Part shown: in pieces, positions 55,699 through 64,000 of the stretch
Numbering within the stretch: the first letter of the stretch is position 1
Layout of the letters: each line of letters opens with the position of its first letter
Assembly (NCBI RefSeq): GCF_001262605.1
Contig: NZ_LGTC01000001.1
Coordinates: forward strand, 3,547,001 to 3,611,000
DNA length: 64,000 nucleotides
Origin: Pseudobacteroides cellulosolvens ATCC 35603 = DSM 2933
GTDB lineage: Bacteria; Bacillota; Clostridia; Acetivibrionales; DSM-2933
Direction: 5' to 3'
Translations under genes and position numbers: made by a program
The notes under the pieces: generated by a model
Told to the model about the DNA's origin: nothing
What the model saw: only the letters and a program-made list of their open reading frames with translations
Databases searched by the model: none

Positions 55699-58041
55699 TC
55701 ACAGCCTACCCCAAAAATTGTTCAATATACCATTTATCCCTTTTATATTGTTTACCGTTTTATAATGATTCCAATGAGCAGGAAAAAGCTTTTTGTAGAG
55801 ATTATTGGAAAACCGTTGATCAATTAAAAGTACAACACCTCTATCTTCCTCAGAACGTATTACTCGTCCAGCTGCTTGTAATACTTTATTCATTCCAGGG
55901 TAAACATAAGCATATTCATACCCAAGTCCATTTTTCCTATTAAAATAATCCATAACAATATTTCTTTCCAAACACAATTGAGGCAATCCAACACCTACAA
56001 TAATTGCTCCTAATAACTTGTCTCCCATTAAGTCAACACCTTCAGAAAAAATTCCTCCTAATACGGCAAACCCTACCAGCAATTCCCGTACATCATCCTT
56101 AAAGCTATCAAGGAAGTGCTCTCTTTCTTCCTCCGACATTATACCCGTCTGTAACAAAGACTTTACTTCAGGATACATTTGATTAAATATTAAGTGTACC
56201 TCATTCATATATTTGTATGAAGGAAAAAACACCAGGTAATTACCAGGATTTTGACTTATAACTGCATAAATATATTGAGCAATATGTGCATAACTATTTT
56301 GTCTGTCTTTAAATTTGGTTGAAATTGTGTGGGATATTAAGAGACAAAGATTATCACGTTCAAATGCAGAATTAAGCAGAATCCTGTAATCGCTTTCATT
56401 TCCGCCTAGTATATCTACAAAATAATCAATTGGTGTTAGTGTAGCAGAAAAAAAAATTGCCGATTTACCCCTTTTAATCGCCTCTCCTAATAAATGGGAT
56501 GGGTCTAGGCAGAAAATCTTGAATTTCACATCAGACTGGTCCTTTTCTAAATAAGTAATATACCTTTCATCATATAATTCAGCAATTTTAATAAATGCAA
56601 GAACCTCAAAATATAGTTCCAGCATTTCATCATAACCTTCTGACATTCCATTTTGTGTTAACCAGGTTTCCGATTCCTTAACAAGTTCCTTCAATGCTTG
56701 ATATAATTCTTTCAGCCCTTTCTGACACACTAAATGGTTCTCTTTTCCACATTCCTTCCTCATCTCAATGAACATGGAATTCACCTTGCTTAAGGCTTTA
56801 GATAAAGTTGGCTTTTTTGTTTTGAATGTTTTCTTTAAATTTAAAAACGGTCTTTTATATAGTTCTGCCGAAAACATTTCTCTCGACCTGTCAACTAAAT
56901 TATGAGCCTCATCGATTAAGAATGTATACTCACCTGTATTAAATTGAAAGAATCTTTTTAAATATACCCTTGGGTCAAATGCATAATTATAATCGCATAT
57001 TACACTATCTGCCCACATTGCAAGGTCTAATGAAAATTCAAAAGGACAGATTTTATGCTTCTTAGCATATTTTTCAACAACATCCCTTACAAATGAGTGT
57101 TCACTTGTATATATATCAATAATTGCATTATCAACCCTATCATAGTGGCCTTTTGCATATTCGCAGTTCTCCGGATTACACCATGCATTTTCCTTAAAAC
57201 AAACTTTTTCCTTAGCTGTCAATGTAATCGTTTTAAATTTTAAACCATATTCTCTCATTATTTCAAATGATTCTTCTGCTACTTGCCTTGTAATTGTTTT
57301 TGCAGTCAGATAGAAAATCTTTGAAGTTTTTTCCTCTCCTATCGCCTTAACTGCAGGAAATAAAGTAGAAATGGTTTTTCCGATTCCTGTAGGAGCATGT
57401 ACAAACAGTTTTCTACCCTCGGAAATTGTTTTATATACTGCTATCGCTAACTCTCTTTGACCGGAACGGTATTTTTCAAAAGGAAACTTCAGAGATTTGA
57501 TTGAGTCATTTCTTTGAATCTCCCAATTTCTAGTAAGTGCTGCCCATTTTAAATACTTATCAATTAGCTCAAAGAAAAAGTCACTAATCTCGGTGATAGT
57601 AAAAGTTTTTCTAATGTGCTTGATTTCTTCAGTCTCTATTTGATAATAAGTCAGCTGAACATCTATATTCACCAATGCATTTTGGACAGCATAAATATAA
57701 GCATAGCATTTTGCTTGTGCCCAATGTAGGATGTTAAATTCATCAATGTATTCTAGTGGTTTGGCAGTAGTTTTTATCTCGTCTATAGTTACTCTTGAGT
57801 CTTCTTTAATTACTCCGTCAATACGTCCCTCACAGATTAACAAGAAACCTTTATATTCAAGTCTATAAACCAGAGGTACTTCCGCATTATACCCTTCTAT
57901 ACCTGACTTTTGAATCTTCTGATGTATCTTTGTCCCTTCCAAAGCCCTACTAACGCCTATAAATCTATTATCAATATCTCCTGAGCGTAGTGTAAATTCT
58001 ACCAGGTTACGAATAGAAATTCTTATTTCGTTTGATGCCAT
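55699..58041 (-). CDS. DinG/XPD-family helicase with N-terminal PD-(D/E)XK nuclease domain
   Basis: A 780-residue protein. The N-terminal 170 residues form a Cas4/PD-(D/E)XK-like nuclease: CEGRIDGVI (Asp) and TIDEIKTT (ExK). Then APTGIGKTISTLFP (Walker A near 225), an iron-sulfur cysteine set (CFKENAWCNPENC and CPFEF, about 295-360), LIDEAHNL (DEAH near 395) and C-terminal QAAGRVIRSEEDRG. It unwinds DNA 5' to 3', probably in repair. Nuclease and helicase in one chain is the less common form. Confidence 0.85.
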   Translation of the reverse strand: MASNEIRISIRNLVEFTLRSGDIDNRFIGVSRALEGTKIHQKIQKSGIEGYNAEVPLVYRLEYKGFLLICEGRIDGVIKEDSRVTIDEIKTTAKPLEYIDEFNILHWAQAKCYAYIYAVQNALVNIDVQLTYYQIETEEIKHIRKTFTITEISDFFFELIDKYLKWAALTRNWEIQRNDSIKSLKFPFEKYRSGQRELAIAVYKTISEGRKLFVHAPTGIGKTISTLFPAVKAIGEEKTSKIFYLTAKTITRQVAEESFEIMREYGLKFKTITLTAKEKVCFKENAWCNPENCEYAKGHYDRVDNAIIDIYTSEHSFVRDVVEKYAKKHKICPFEFSLDLAMWADSVICDYNYAFDPRVYLKRFFQFNTGEYTFLIDEAHNLVDRSREMFSAELYKRPFLNLKKTFKTKKPTLSKALSKVNSMFIEMRKECGKENHLVCQKGLKELYQALKELVKESETWLTQNGMSEGYDEMLELYFEVLAFIKIAELYDERYITYLEKDQSDVKFKIFCLDPSHLLGEAIKRGKSAIFFSATLTPIDYFVDILGGNESDYRILLNSAFERDNLCLLISHTISTKFKDRQNSYAHIAQYIYAVISQNPGNYLVFFPSYKYMNEVHLIFNQMYPEVKSLLQTGIMSEEEREHFLDSFKDDVRELLVGFAVLGGIFSEGVDLMGDKLLGAIIVGVGLPQLCLERNIVMDYFNRKNGLGYEYAYVYPGMNKVLQAAGRVIRSEEDRGVVLLIDQRFSNNLYKKLFPAHWNHYKTVNNIKGINGILNNFWGRL

Positions 58042-58095
58042 AATATTATCAACTCACTTAATGTAAGAACTAGTGTTCCACAGCTATTATATCAC

Positions 58096-58134
58096 TAAAA
58101 AAGCCCTGCAGCTTTTTGCCTGCAATAGGCTTTC
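58096..58134 (-). terminator. Hairpin after the 58225 gene
   Basis: Read in the minus direction, AAAGCC and TGCAG pair with CTGCA and GGGCTTT around a short loop, followed by TTTTTTAG. It lies between the small gene at 58225 and the helicase gene, and would end the small gene's transcript. Confidence 0.6.
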
Positions 58135-58224
58135 TTAAATAAGTTATACATTACGAAATATATTTTATCACTTTCGTTTCGTCATTTTCACTAATATTAT
58201 AAAATTCACATCAAAACAGCACAA

Positions 58225-58611
58225 TTATATTTTATTGGTTTCTTCTTTAAGTCTACCGACCTTATATATAATATCTACAACCTTTGTATATCCGCGTCCA
58301 TTATGTAAGTGAATGTGATCATCTAAAAGTGCATTAAAACTTACAAATTCAATCCAAAATTCATTCTCAAGCACTCTTATATCATTATTCATTTCCACCA
58401 AAAAATCTTCCTGAACATTTTCACTATGTTTTTCTAATCGTCTTAAAATCCTAAATAAGTCCTTGAAACTTTTTGATATATAGCCACTTCTATATAGTCC
58501 ATCTTCATACTTTTTAAGAACTTTTATCAATTCAAAAAAGAATTTATCATTTTTATTGCAAAACTTTACAAGATCCTTTTCAACGGCATATAGTTGTTCC
58601 TTTGTAGCCAT
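58225..58611 (-). CDS. Small protein of unknown function
   Basis: A 128-residue, mainly helical, charged protein, not recognised (LVKFCNKNDKFFFELIKVLKK, then FKDLFRILRRLEKHS). The ATG has GGTGGTG about seven bases upstream. The gene stands alone between two terminators. Its AT-rich codon use matches its surroundings. Confidence 0.6.
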   Translation of the reverse strand: MATKEQLYAVEKDLVKFCNKNDKFFFELIKVLKKYEDGLYRSGYISKSFKDLFRILRRLEKHSENVQEDFLVEMNNDIRVLENEFWIEFVSFNALLDDHIHLHNGRGYTKVVDIIYKVGRLKEETNKI

Positions 58612-59040
58612 GCTAACACCACCATATTAATATAATCTTTGAGTCTATACAATATATGTTCAGCATTTTAGATGAAATCTCATAATTAAATTTATTAAAA
58701 AATATGGAAAAACATAACTATAGAGTTTATTATTAAAGCTGGATATTTGAGGAATATAAATGTTTATTTAGAATGGATAATTTAATATAGAAAAACTAAG
58801 CATCCTACAACCAGGAGATGTAACTTTAAATCTTGGGTGGCTGTATACCTGAGATTGAAGCTGCTGCCTGTATAAAGGGGATTCGTTTATATCTATATTG
58901 TATTATATCTATAGCTGGTAGTCAATATACACTATAAATAGCACTAAACAGCCAACATTATGAAAATCGTTTCATAAATATTGGCTGTTTAATGTTAATC
59001 TGTTGGATGGAGCTTTGTCAGCTTCACCATAAATGATTCA
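58612..59040. other. Gap with a terminator hairpin
   Basis: No gene in this AT-rich stretch. TAAACAGCCAA (58945-58955) and TTGGCTGTTTA (58981-58991) are a perfect 11-base inverted repeat, with an inner TTATGAAA/TTTCATAA pair, shortly after the stop of the 59041 gene on the minus strand. It is a probable transcription terminator, though without a clear T-run. Confidence 0.5.
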
Positions 59041-60324
59041 CTACTTTTGGCTTTCATAGAATGTAATTGTAACACTGCCTGCTCCTGTACCAGGATTTGA
59101 ACTCAAATATAAAGTATTATTAAGGTATGAATATTTACTATCTGCCCGTACTTCAAAAGTAGGTACCAAACTTCCAAACTGACCGCCGTTTCTAACTATG
59201 ATTATTTCTCCGTCATTGGTCTGCCAAAGGTACCGTGCATCAATTGTCATAGGGTTGGAAAGATTCTGATAATCAGCACCTGCAGATAAAATCTTGGCAG
59301 TAATTTTTCCGGTAACTGAACCGCCAGTTATTGGAATAACATTTCGGTTACCTCTCTTACTTGCTCCAACTGACTGGCTAGCTCCAATGCCAACTGTCTC
59401 AACAATAAATTGACTGCCATTTCTTTCGGATATAGCTTTTCTATAATCCCATGGTTGATCCTGGACATCTGTAGGTTCAGTTACTATAACCGAATTTGTT
59501 GAATCAGGTTTAATAGTTACTCCTGATACATCATAAACACTTATTTTCATAGTCTTAGCTGACAAGTCCACAACACGTCTAGCAACATATTTGCCGGAAT
59601 TGAGCCAGCTATATGTTCCTGAGCTTGGGGCTTCAAAATCTGGTACAATTCTTATATCGTTTTTATTTGCAGCTGTACCGGCACTTCTTAGAAATATGTA
59701 TTTACCATCTGATGTTTTAATCATTAAAAGCTGTTCAATTTCCATTGCTCCATTTGATAACTCCAACTGTAAATCAAGTCCTCCCGACATAATAGAACCA
59801 GATATTTTTGTGCTGGTTATAGTGCCGCTTTGGATTACAAATACCTGTCTTTCACCGTATTGGGTTTTCCCCAGGTTGTAAATTTGCTCCAATTTCATGT
59901 TTGCCTCCAAAACCAGCGAACCACTTTCAGGCTTTGGAATTCCATCAGCCATTCCACATGTCCAAGACTTATGAGGAATGAGTATCTTCTCATTATCCGA
60001 AGTTTGCTGTGGTGATGTTGGAGTTGGTGTACTTGTGCTGCTTATAATTGTATTGAATTGACCTGCAATAATTATTACATCAGCCATATTTATGGCATTA
60101 TCAACGTTCAAGTCATATTCAGCTTTATATTTTCCATCACCCGATACAGCATTGAAAGCACCTGCCAAAAGTATAACATCTGCCATATTGACTACCTTGT
60201 CACCATTTAAATCAGGTGTTTTTGTTCCTGCTGCTGTTGATATACACTGAATAAAACTTACTGTAATGATAGTCATAACTACAAAAGAAATAAATAGCAA
60301 ACCATACATTCTATTGTTTTTCAT
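59041..60324 (-). CDS. Dockerin protein with two DUF3237-like domains
   Basis: A 427-residue secreted protein. An N-terminal signal/membrane segment (residues 8-30) precedes a type I dockerin with two Ca-binding repeats (DLNGDKVVNMADVILLAGAF and DLNVDNAINMADVIIIAGQF), then a Ser/Thr/Pro linker and two similar beta-rich domains of about 140 residues (each with SGxxxxxxKISGxIxSGG and LLMIKTSDGKYIFLR-like strands). These resemble DUF3237 lipocalin-like barrels. The dockerin lies at the N-terminus, which is less usual. It should attach to a cellulosomal scaffoldin; substrate unknown. Confidence 0.75.
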   Translation of the reverse strand: MKNNRMYGLLFISFVVMTIITVSFIQCISTAAGTKTPDLNGDKVVNMADVILLAGAFNAVSGDGKYKAEYDLNVDNAINMADVIIIAGQFNTIISSTSTPTPTSPQQTSDNEKILIPHKSWTCGMADGIPKPESGSLVLEANMKLEQIYNLGKTQYGERQVFVIQSGTITSTKISGSIMSGGLDLQLELSNGAMEIEQLLMIKTSDGKYIFLRSAGTAANKNDIRIVPDFEAPSSGTYSWLNSGKYVARRVVDLSAKTMKISVYDVSGVTIKPDSTNSVIVTEPTDVQDQPWDYRKAISERNGSQFIVETVGIGASQSVGASKRGNRNVIPITGGSVTGKITAKILSAGADYQNLSNPMTIDARYLWQTNDGEIIIVRNGGQFGSLVPTFEVRADSKYSYLNNTLYLSSNPGTGAGSVTITFYESQK

Positions 60325-60462
60325 ATAAATCTTATCCTCCGATTTCTAAAGCTACCTAACTTTAAAAGCTATAATAAGTTGGGTATATACTTTATACTTG
60401 TCCTATGGAATGTTTGAAAAACTACTCTGATTCTAAGGATGTGTTACCTTATAACCTGTGCA

Positions 60463-62112
60463 CTAATATGTATAGTTAAATTTTGAGGCAATCATAATTA
60501 CATCGCTCATATTAATAACCCCATCACTATTTAAATCACATTTTACATCATATTTACTTTGTTCTCTTATTGCATTAAAACGTGAAGCAATTAGTATAAC
60601 ATCAGCCATATTAACTACCCTGTCTCCATTAACATCCTGAGGAACTGGATTAATAATGCTTGGAGTAGGTGTATTAGTAGGAGTATTAGTAGGGCTGTTA
60701 CTTCCGGACATAGATTTCAAAATGTCAATTGTACTATTATACCAAATATTGGCCGCTTTAATATATCCGTTAACATTGAGGTGTAAGCCGTCTGAAGAAA
60801 GGTCTGTACTTCTTACAAAATTCATACTGCTCATCTTGTTAAAGTAAACACTCTTACCCTCATTGACCTTCTGCTGAATTACTCCTGGAATTTCCGAATT
60901 ATATTTTGTGACGCTATCGGGCACAGGATAATAATCGGATACAAATATTTTAATATTGGGCTTTTGTTGAATAATCTGATCTATCAGGTTGCTAAGGCCG
61001 GTAGGATTTGTTTTTCCCCCCTGAAGTAAATCGTTTCCGCCGATCCACAACAATACTACATCTGGATTTTGAGCATTTAGCCAGTTATTAATATTATTTG
61101 CTACCTGTGGTATTGTCCATCCTGAGTGACCTTCATTATCTCTATCCGGTAATGTACTGGGTCCTCTTTGGTTTGAGCCTACAAAATCGAAATTGATACC
61201 AGCTTTTTTATAAAGATTGTACAATTCAGTACGATAGGATCCCATATTCGGATCTCCCATTCCTTCAGTACATGAATCGCCTACCGGCATTATTTTTATT
61301 GGCCTTGTTATTGGAGATACTACTGGTGAAGTACTACTGGATGGTACCGCTGTGGGAGTTGGTGTATTGCTAGGTTTAACGGTTGGTGAATTGCTTCCGG
61401 ACATAGATTTTAAGGTATCTATTGTAGTATTGTACCAAATATTAGCTGCTTTAACATATCCGGCAACACTAAGATGTAAACCGTCTGAAGAAAGGTCAGT
61501 ACTTCTTACAAAATTCATACTGCTCATTTTGTTAAAGTACACTTTCTTTCCTGCATTAGCCTTCTGCTGAACTACTCCAGGAATTACCGCATTATATTGC
61601 TTGATTTGATCAGGCACAGGATAATAATCGGATACAAATATTGTTACATTGGGCTTTTGGTTTAAAATCTGGTCTATAAGATTGCTAAGCCCTGTGGTGT
61701 TAAGGTTTCCATTTAGAATCATATCGTTTCCGCCGATCCATAAAAGTATCACATCTGGATTTTGAGCATTAAGCCAGTTGTTAACATTACTTGCTACCTG
61801 TGGTATTGTCCATCCTGAGTGACCTTCATTATCTCTATCCGGTAATGTGCTCGGTCCTTTTTGGTTAGAGCCCACAAAATCAAAGTTGATACCGGCCTTT
61901 TTGTAAAGGTTGTATAATTCAGTACGGTAAGATCCCATATTCGGGTCTCCCATTCCTTCTGTGCAGGAATCACCAATGCACATTATTTTTATTGGTGTTG
62001 CTGCAGCATTTGATGATAATATTGGACATGTAGAAATCCCTCCAACAATAATTGCACTGATCAACAACATTGAAAATATTACTTTCTGAAACTTATGACG
62101 AATTCTAAACAT
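60463..62112 (-). CDS. Dockerin protein with two SGNH (CE3-type) esterase domains
   Basis: A 549-residue secreted cellulosomal protein. After a signal peptide come two highly similar SGNH-hydrolase domains (about 35-240 and 265-475), each with GDSCTEGMGDPNMGSYR (nucleophile Ser), WIGGNDM or WIGGNDL, and SSDGLHL (Asp-His pair). The C-terminal dockerin has DVNGDRVVNMADVILIASRF and DLNSDGVINMSDVIMIASKF. This matches CE3 acetylxylan esterases of cellulosomes. All catalytic residues are present in both copies. GGGGG precedes the ATG. It fits functionally with the xylanase upstream. Confidence 0.88.
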   Translation of the reverse strand: MFRIRHKFQKVIFSMLLISAIIVGGISTCPILSSNAAATPIKIMCIGDSCTEGMGDPNMGSYRTELYNLYKKAGINFDFVGSNQKGPSTLPDRDNEGHSGWTIPQVASNVNNWLNAQNPDVILLWIGGNDMILNGNLNTTGLSNLIDQILNQKPNVTIFVSDYYPVPDQIKQYNAVIPGVVQQKANAGKKVYFNKMSSMNFVRSTDLSSDGLHLSVAGYVKAANIWYNTTIDTLKSMSGSNSPTVKPSNTPTPTAVPSSSTSPVVSPITRPIKIMPVGDSCTEGMGDPNMGSYRTELYNLYKKAGINFDFVGSNQRGPSTLPDRDNEGHSGWTIPQVANNINNWLNAQNPDVVLLWIGGNDLLQGGKTNPTGLSNLIDQIIQQKPNIKIFVSDYYPVPDSVTKYNSEIPGVIQQKVNEGKSVYFNKMSSMNFVRSTDLSSDGLHLNVNGYIKAANIWYNSTIDILKSMSGSNSPTNTPTNTPTPSIINPVPQDVNGDRVVNMADVILIASRFNAIREQSKYDVKCDLNSDGVINMSDVIMIASKFNYTY

Positions 62113-62447
62113 TCTTGTAGCCCCCTAAATATTATTTATTTATGCAAAGTTTCCCTAATAAAAAGTTAAATAAATACATAGGAATAAATACTATGTTGGT
62201 TAATTTAAATCACTTTATAATGTTGATAATTATTGGATGAAAACCTCCCTTCCATAAGTATCGCTTTGCTCTTCCAAATTTTATATTTCTTTTAATATTT
62301 TAAAAAAGCAACCTTAATCTTTTCTTAAGAAATATATGTAAAATTAAATTTCTTTAACATGCCTAAATGTGATTAATTTATTAAGCTATACTTAAGGTAG
62401 CTGTTGTATAATTAAATTATGAATAAATAGAATTAGGCGGTGAAAAT
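62113..62447. promoter_or_regulatory. Divergent promoter region of esterase and response regulator
   Basis: A 335-base AT-rich gap between divergently transcribed genes. A TATAAT box at 62407-62412 lies 35 bases before the response-regulator ATG and may be its -10; no clear -35 accompanies it. The esterase promoter should also lie here. No coding sequence seen. Confidence 0.4.
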
Positions 62448-63125
62448 ATGAAAATATTGCTTATTGAAGATGAAGTTCATCTTTCAGAAGCTCTTGTTTA
62501 TACATTAAAAAAGAATAATTACATAGTTGATGCAGCTTATGATGGAATAACAGGCCAGCAAATGGCTGGGACACTGGTTTACAACGTTATTATCCTTGAT
62601 AGAATGCTGCCCGGAAAGGAAGGACTTGATGTTCTAAAAGAACTTCGAAAACAAGGTATTACGACACCTATTCTTATATTAACTGCAAAAGATTCGGTTA
62701 GAAATAGGATTGAAGGACTTGATAGTGGTGCAGATGACTATTTGATAAAACCTTTCTCAAAAGATGAATTGCTGGCAAGAATAAGGGCTTTAGGAAGGAG
62801 ACAGACCGAAATAATAATAAATGAGGAAATTAATATAGGAAATATGAGTTTTAATTCCTTAAAGGGCGAAATAAAAGTAAACGATCAGATTCTAAATCTT
62901 ACATCAAAAGAATCTCAGATTCTTGAAATACTTATTAAAAATAAAACCTTGGTTATTTCAAAGGAACAACTTATGGAAAAAATTTGGGGATTTCAATCTG
63001 ATATAGAACTTAATAATATAGAAGTATATCTGTCATATCTAAGAAAAAAGCTTGCTATGGTAGATTGCAGAATTAAAATCGAAACCATCAGAGCAAGAGG
63101 TTATTGCCTGAAGGAGGTTTTATAA
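62448..63125 (+). CDS. OmpR/PhoB-family response regulator
   Basis: The 225-residue product has an N-terminal receiver with LLIEDEVHLSEAL (acidic pair), VIILDRMLPGKEGLDVL (phospho-Asp near 51), ILILTAKDS and DDYLIKPFSKDELLARI (Lys). The C-terminal winged helix reads LNLTSKESQILEILI and then IEVYLSYLRKKL. GGCGGTG precedes the ATG. The stop is immediately followed by a histidine kinase gene with GGAGG inside the last codons, so they are one two-component system. Confidence 0.92.
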   Translation: MKILLIEDEVHLSEALVYTLKKNNYIVDAAYDGITGQQMAGTLVYNVIILDRMLPGKEGLDVLKELRKQGITTPILILTAKDSVRNRIEGLDSGADDYLIKPFSKDELLARIRALGRRQTEIIINEEINIGNMSFNSLKGEIKVNDQILNLTSKESQILEILIKNKTLVISKEQLMEKIWGFQSDIELNNIEVYLSYLRKKLAMVDCRIKIETIRARGYCLKEVL

Positions 63126-63127
63126 AA

Positions 63128-64000
63128 ATGTTTCGGAAGCTTAAGATCAAGTTTATCATGACCAATGTTGTTTCTTTATCAGTTGTACTGCTTATAATTT
63201 TTTCTGGAATATACTTTTCAATGAAATATTTCATGAAATTTCAAGCCGATATTATACTAAATACCATTGCAAGAGATGAACAATTGAGTTCCGATTATAA
63301 TCCGTCTCTTGTAAGATTCTTTTTTATCAAAGTAGATCCATCAGGAAAAACAATAGGATTCGATTCGGATATCAATATTGCTGAAAATGATATTGAAACA
63401 TTAAAAGATATGGCATTTAAAAGTAACATTACTAACGGAAACGTTACGAAAAACAATTTAAAATTTAAATTTATAATAGTTCCCAAAGAATATGGGTCCA
63501 TACTGGTATTTCTTGATTATAGCGTTGAGGTAGAAATGACAAAACCGCTTTTATTTATCAGTGCTTTCATTTGTCTAATTACTCTCACATTGGTTTTCAT
63601 AATAAGTATTTTTCTTGCTAACAAATCTATACAGCCTATAAAAAAATCATGGGAGAAGCAAGCTGCTTTTATTGCCGACGCATCCCATGAACTTAGGACA
63701 CCCCTTGCAGTAGTAACTTCAAATTTGGAAATAGTAATGGAAAATGAAACGGAAACTGTGGGTAGTCAGAAAAAGTGGTTTGGCAACATCCATAGCGAAT
63801 TGGAACGCATGAAAAAACTTGTTGATGATTTGTTGTTTTTGGCAAGAGCAGATGCTGAAGATGAGATTCCTAAAGATTATTTTGATTTAAGCAGATTATT
63901 ATTTAAGATATACGATTCTTTTATTCCTCTTGCAAAGAAGAAAGACTTAAGCTTAATTTTAGATAACAAAGATAATATTACATTATACGGCAATGAATTT
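63128..64000 (+). CDS. Sensor histidine kinase, C-terminus beyond window
   Basis: Open for 291 codons to the window end. Two membrane segments (MTNVVSLSVVLLIIFSGIY and LFISAFICLITLTLVFIISIF) flank an external sensor domain of about 125 residues. The phospho-acceptor H-box FIADASHELRTPLAVV follows, then LVDDLLFLARAD. The HATPase domain starts but is cut off. The ATG has GGAGG ten bases upstream and lies two bases after the regulator stop. Confidence 0.9.
   Translation, partial: MFRKLKIKFIMTNVVSLSVVLLIIFSGIYFSMKYFMKFQADIILNTIARDEQLSSDYNPSLVRFFFIKVDPSGKTIGFDSDINIAENDIETLKDMAFKSNITNGNVTKNNLKFKFIIVPKEYGSILVFLDYSVEVEMTKPLLFISAFICLITLTLVFIISIFLANKSIQPIKKSWEKQAAFIADASHELRTPLAVVTSNLEIVMENETETVGSQKKWFGNIHSELERMKKLVDDLLFLARADAEDEIPKDYFDLSRLLFKIYDSFIPLAKKKDLSLILDNKDNITLYGNEF

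Noticed and set aside
1..64000. tRNA, rRNA and riboswitches
   Set aside because: I looked for conserved tRNA/rRNA stretches and common riboswitch cores by eye and found none that I could support; a covariance-model search would be needed to be certain.

Overview
The window comes from a low-GC, Gram-positive, cellulosome-forming Clostridia species of the Acetivibrio/Hungateiclostridium/Pseudobacteroides type. The evidence is two secreted dockerin-bearing proteins (59.0-62.1 kb), a cell-wall-anchored double-GH10 xylanase with S-layer homology domains (48.8-53.8 kb), fragments of the spore-coat manganese catalase gene cotJC, and Gram-positive ribosome binding sites with several GTG and TTG starts. 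I cannot name the species.

Region 1 (1 to about 37.93 kb, almost all minus strand) is most of an integrative conjugative element (ICE). Read in its own direction it starts with ParA and ParB, then a 2445-residue ArdC-like/adenine-methylase/Snf2-helicase fusion, a Toprim primase-like protein, a candidate oriT, a ribbon-helix-helix accessory protein and a MobP-type relaxase. After these come two paralogous proteins and a giant SLH-anchored surface protein. Further on come a third paralog, small accessory proteins, a coupling protein split into two genes, a VirB2-like protein, a pilin-like protein, SpoVG, VirB6/TrbL-like and PrgI/VirB3-like proteins, and a C5 DNA methyltransferase. The window ends in a Tad-type pilus block: prepilin peptidase, CpaB, CpaE, CpaF and the first codons of TadB/C. 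A VirB4 ATPase is not visible and should lie beyond position 1.

Nested in the ICE (about 12.25-19.1 kb) is a second element. It has three consecutive overlapping tyrosine-recombinase-like genes, a TnpC-like coiled-coil gene and a treble-clef zinc protein, all translationally coupled. Both ends carry copies of the motif AATCTACAAAAC in both orientations. It resembles the Tn554/RIT class in plan but not in detail and is the best candidate here for an undescribed system.

The ICE ends inside an archaeo-eukaryotic-primase/helicase gene of the TOTE conflict-system type (37.9-39.7 kb), cutting it at its Walker B/DEAH motif, so the ICE appears to have inactivated a host conflict gene.

Region 2 (39.8-48.7 kb) is an AT-rich island holding a 1480-residue HEAT-repeat protein, a SUKH (SMI1/KNR4) protein and a coiled-coil protein. 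It is bracketed by two nearly identical direct repeats that are 5'-truncated cotJC copies; a third, shorter cotJC scrap lies inside.

Region 3 (48.8-64 kb) is chromosomal: the anchored xylanase, a decayed two-component system, a DinG/XPD-type helicase with an N-terminal PD-(D/E)XK nuclease domain, a small unknown gene, a dockerin protein with two DUF3237-like domains, a dockerin protein with two tandem SGNH/CE3-type esterase domains, and an OmpR-family response regulator with its sensor kinase, the kinase being cut by the window end.
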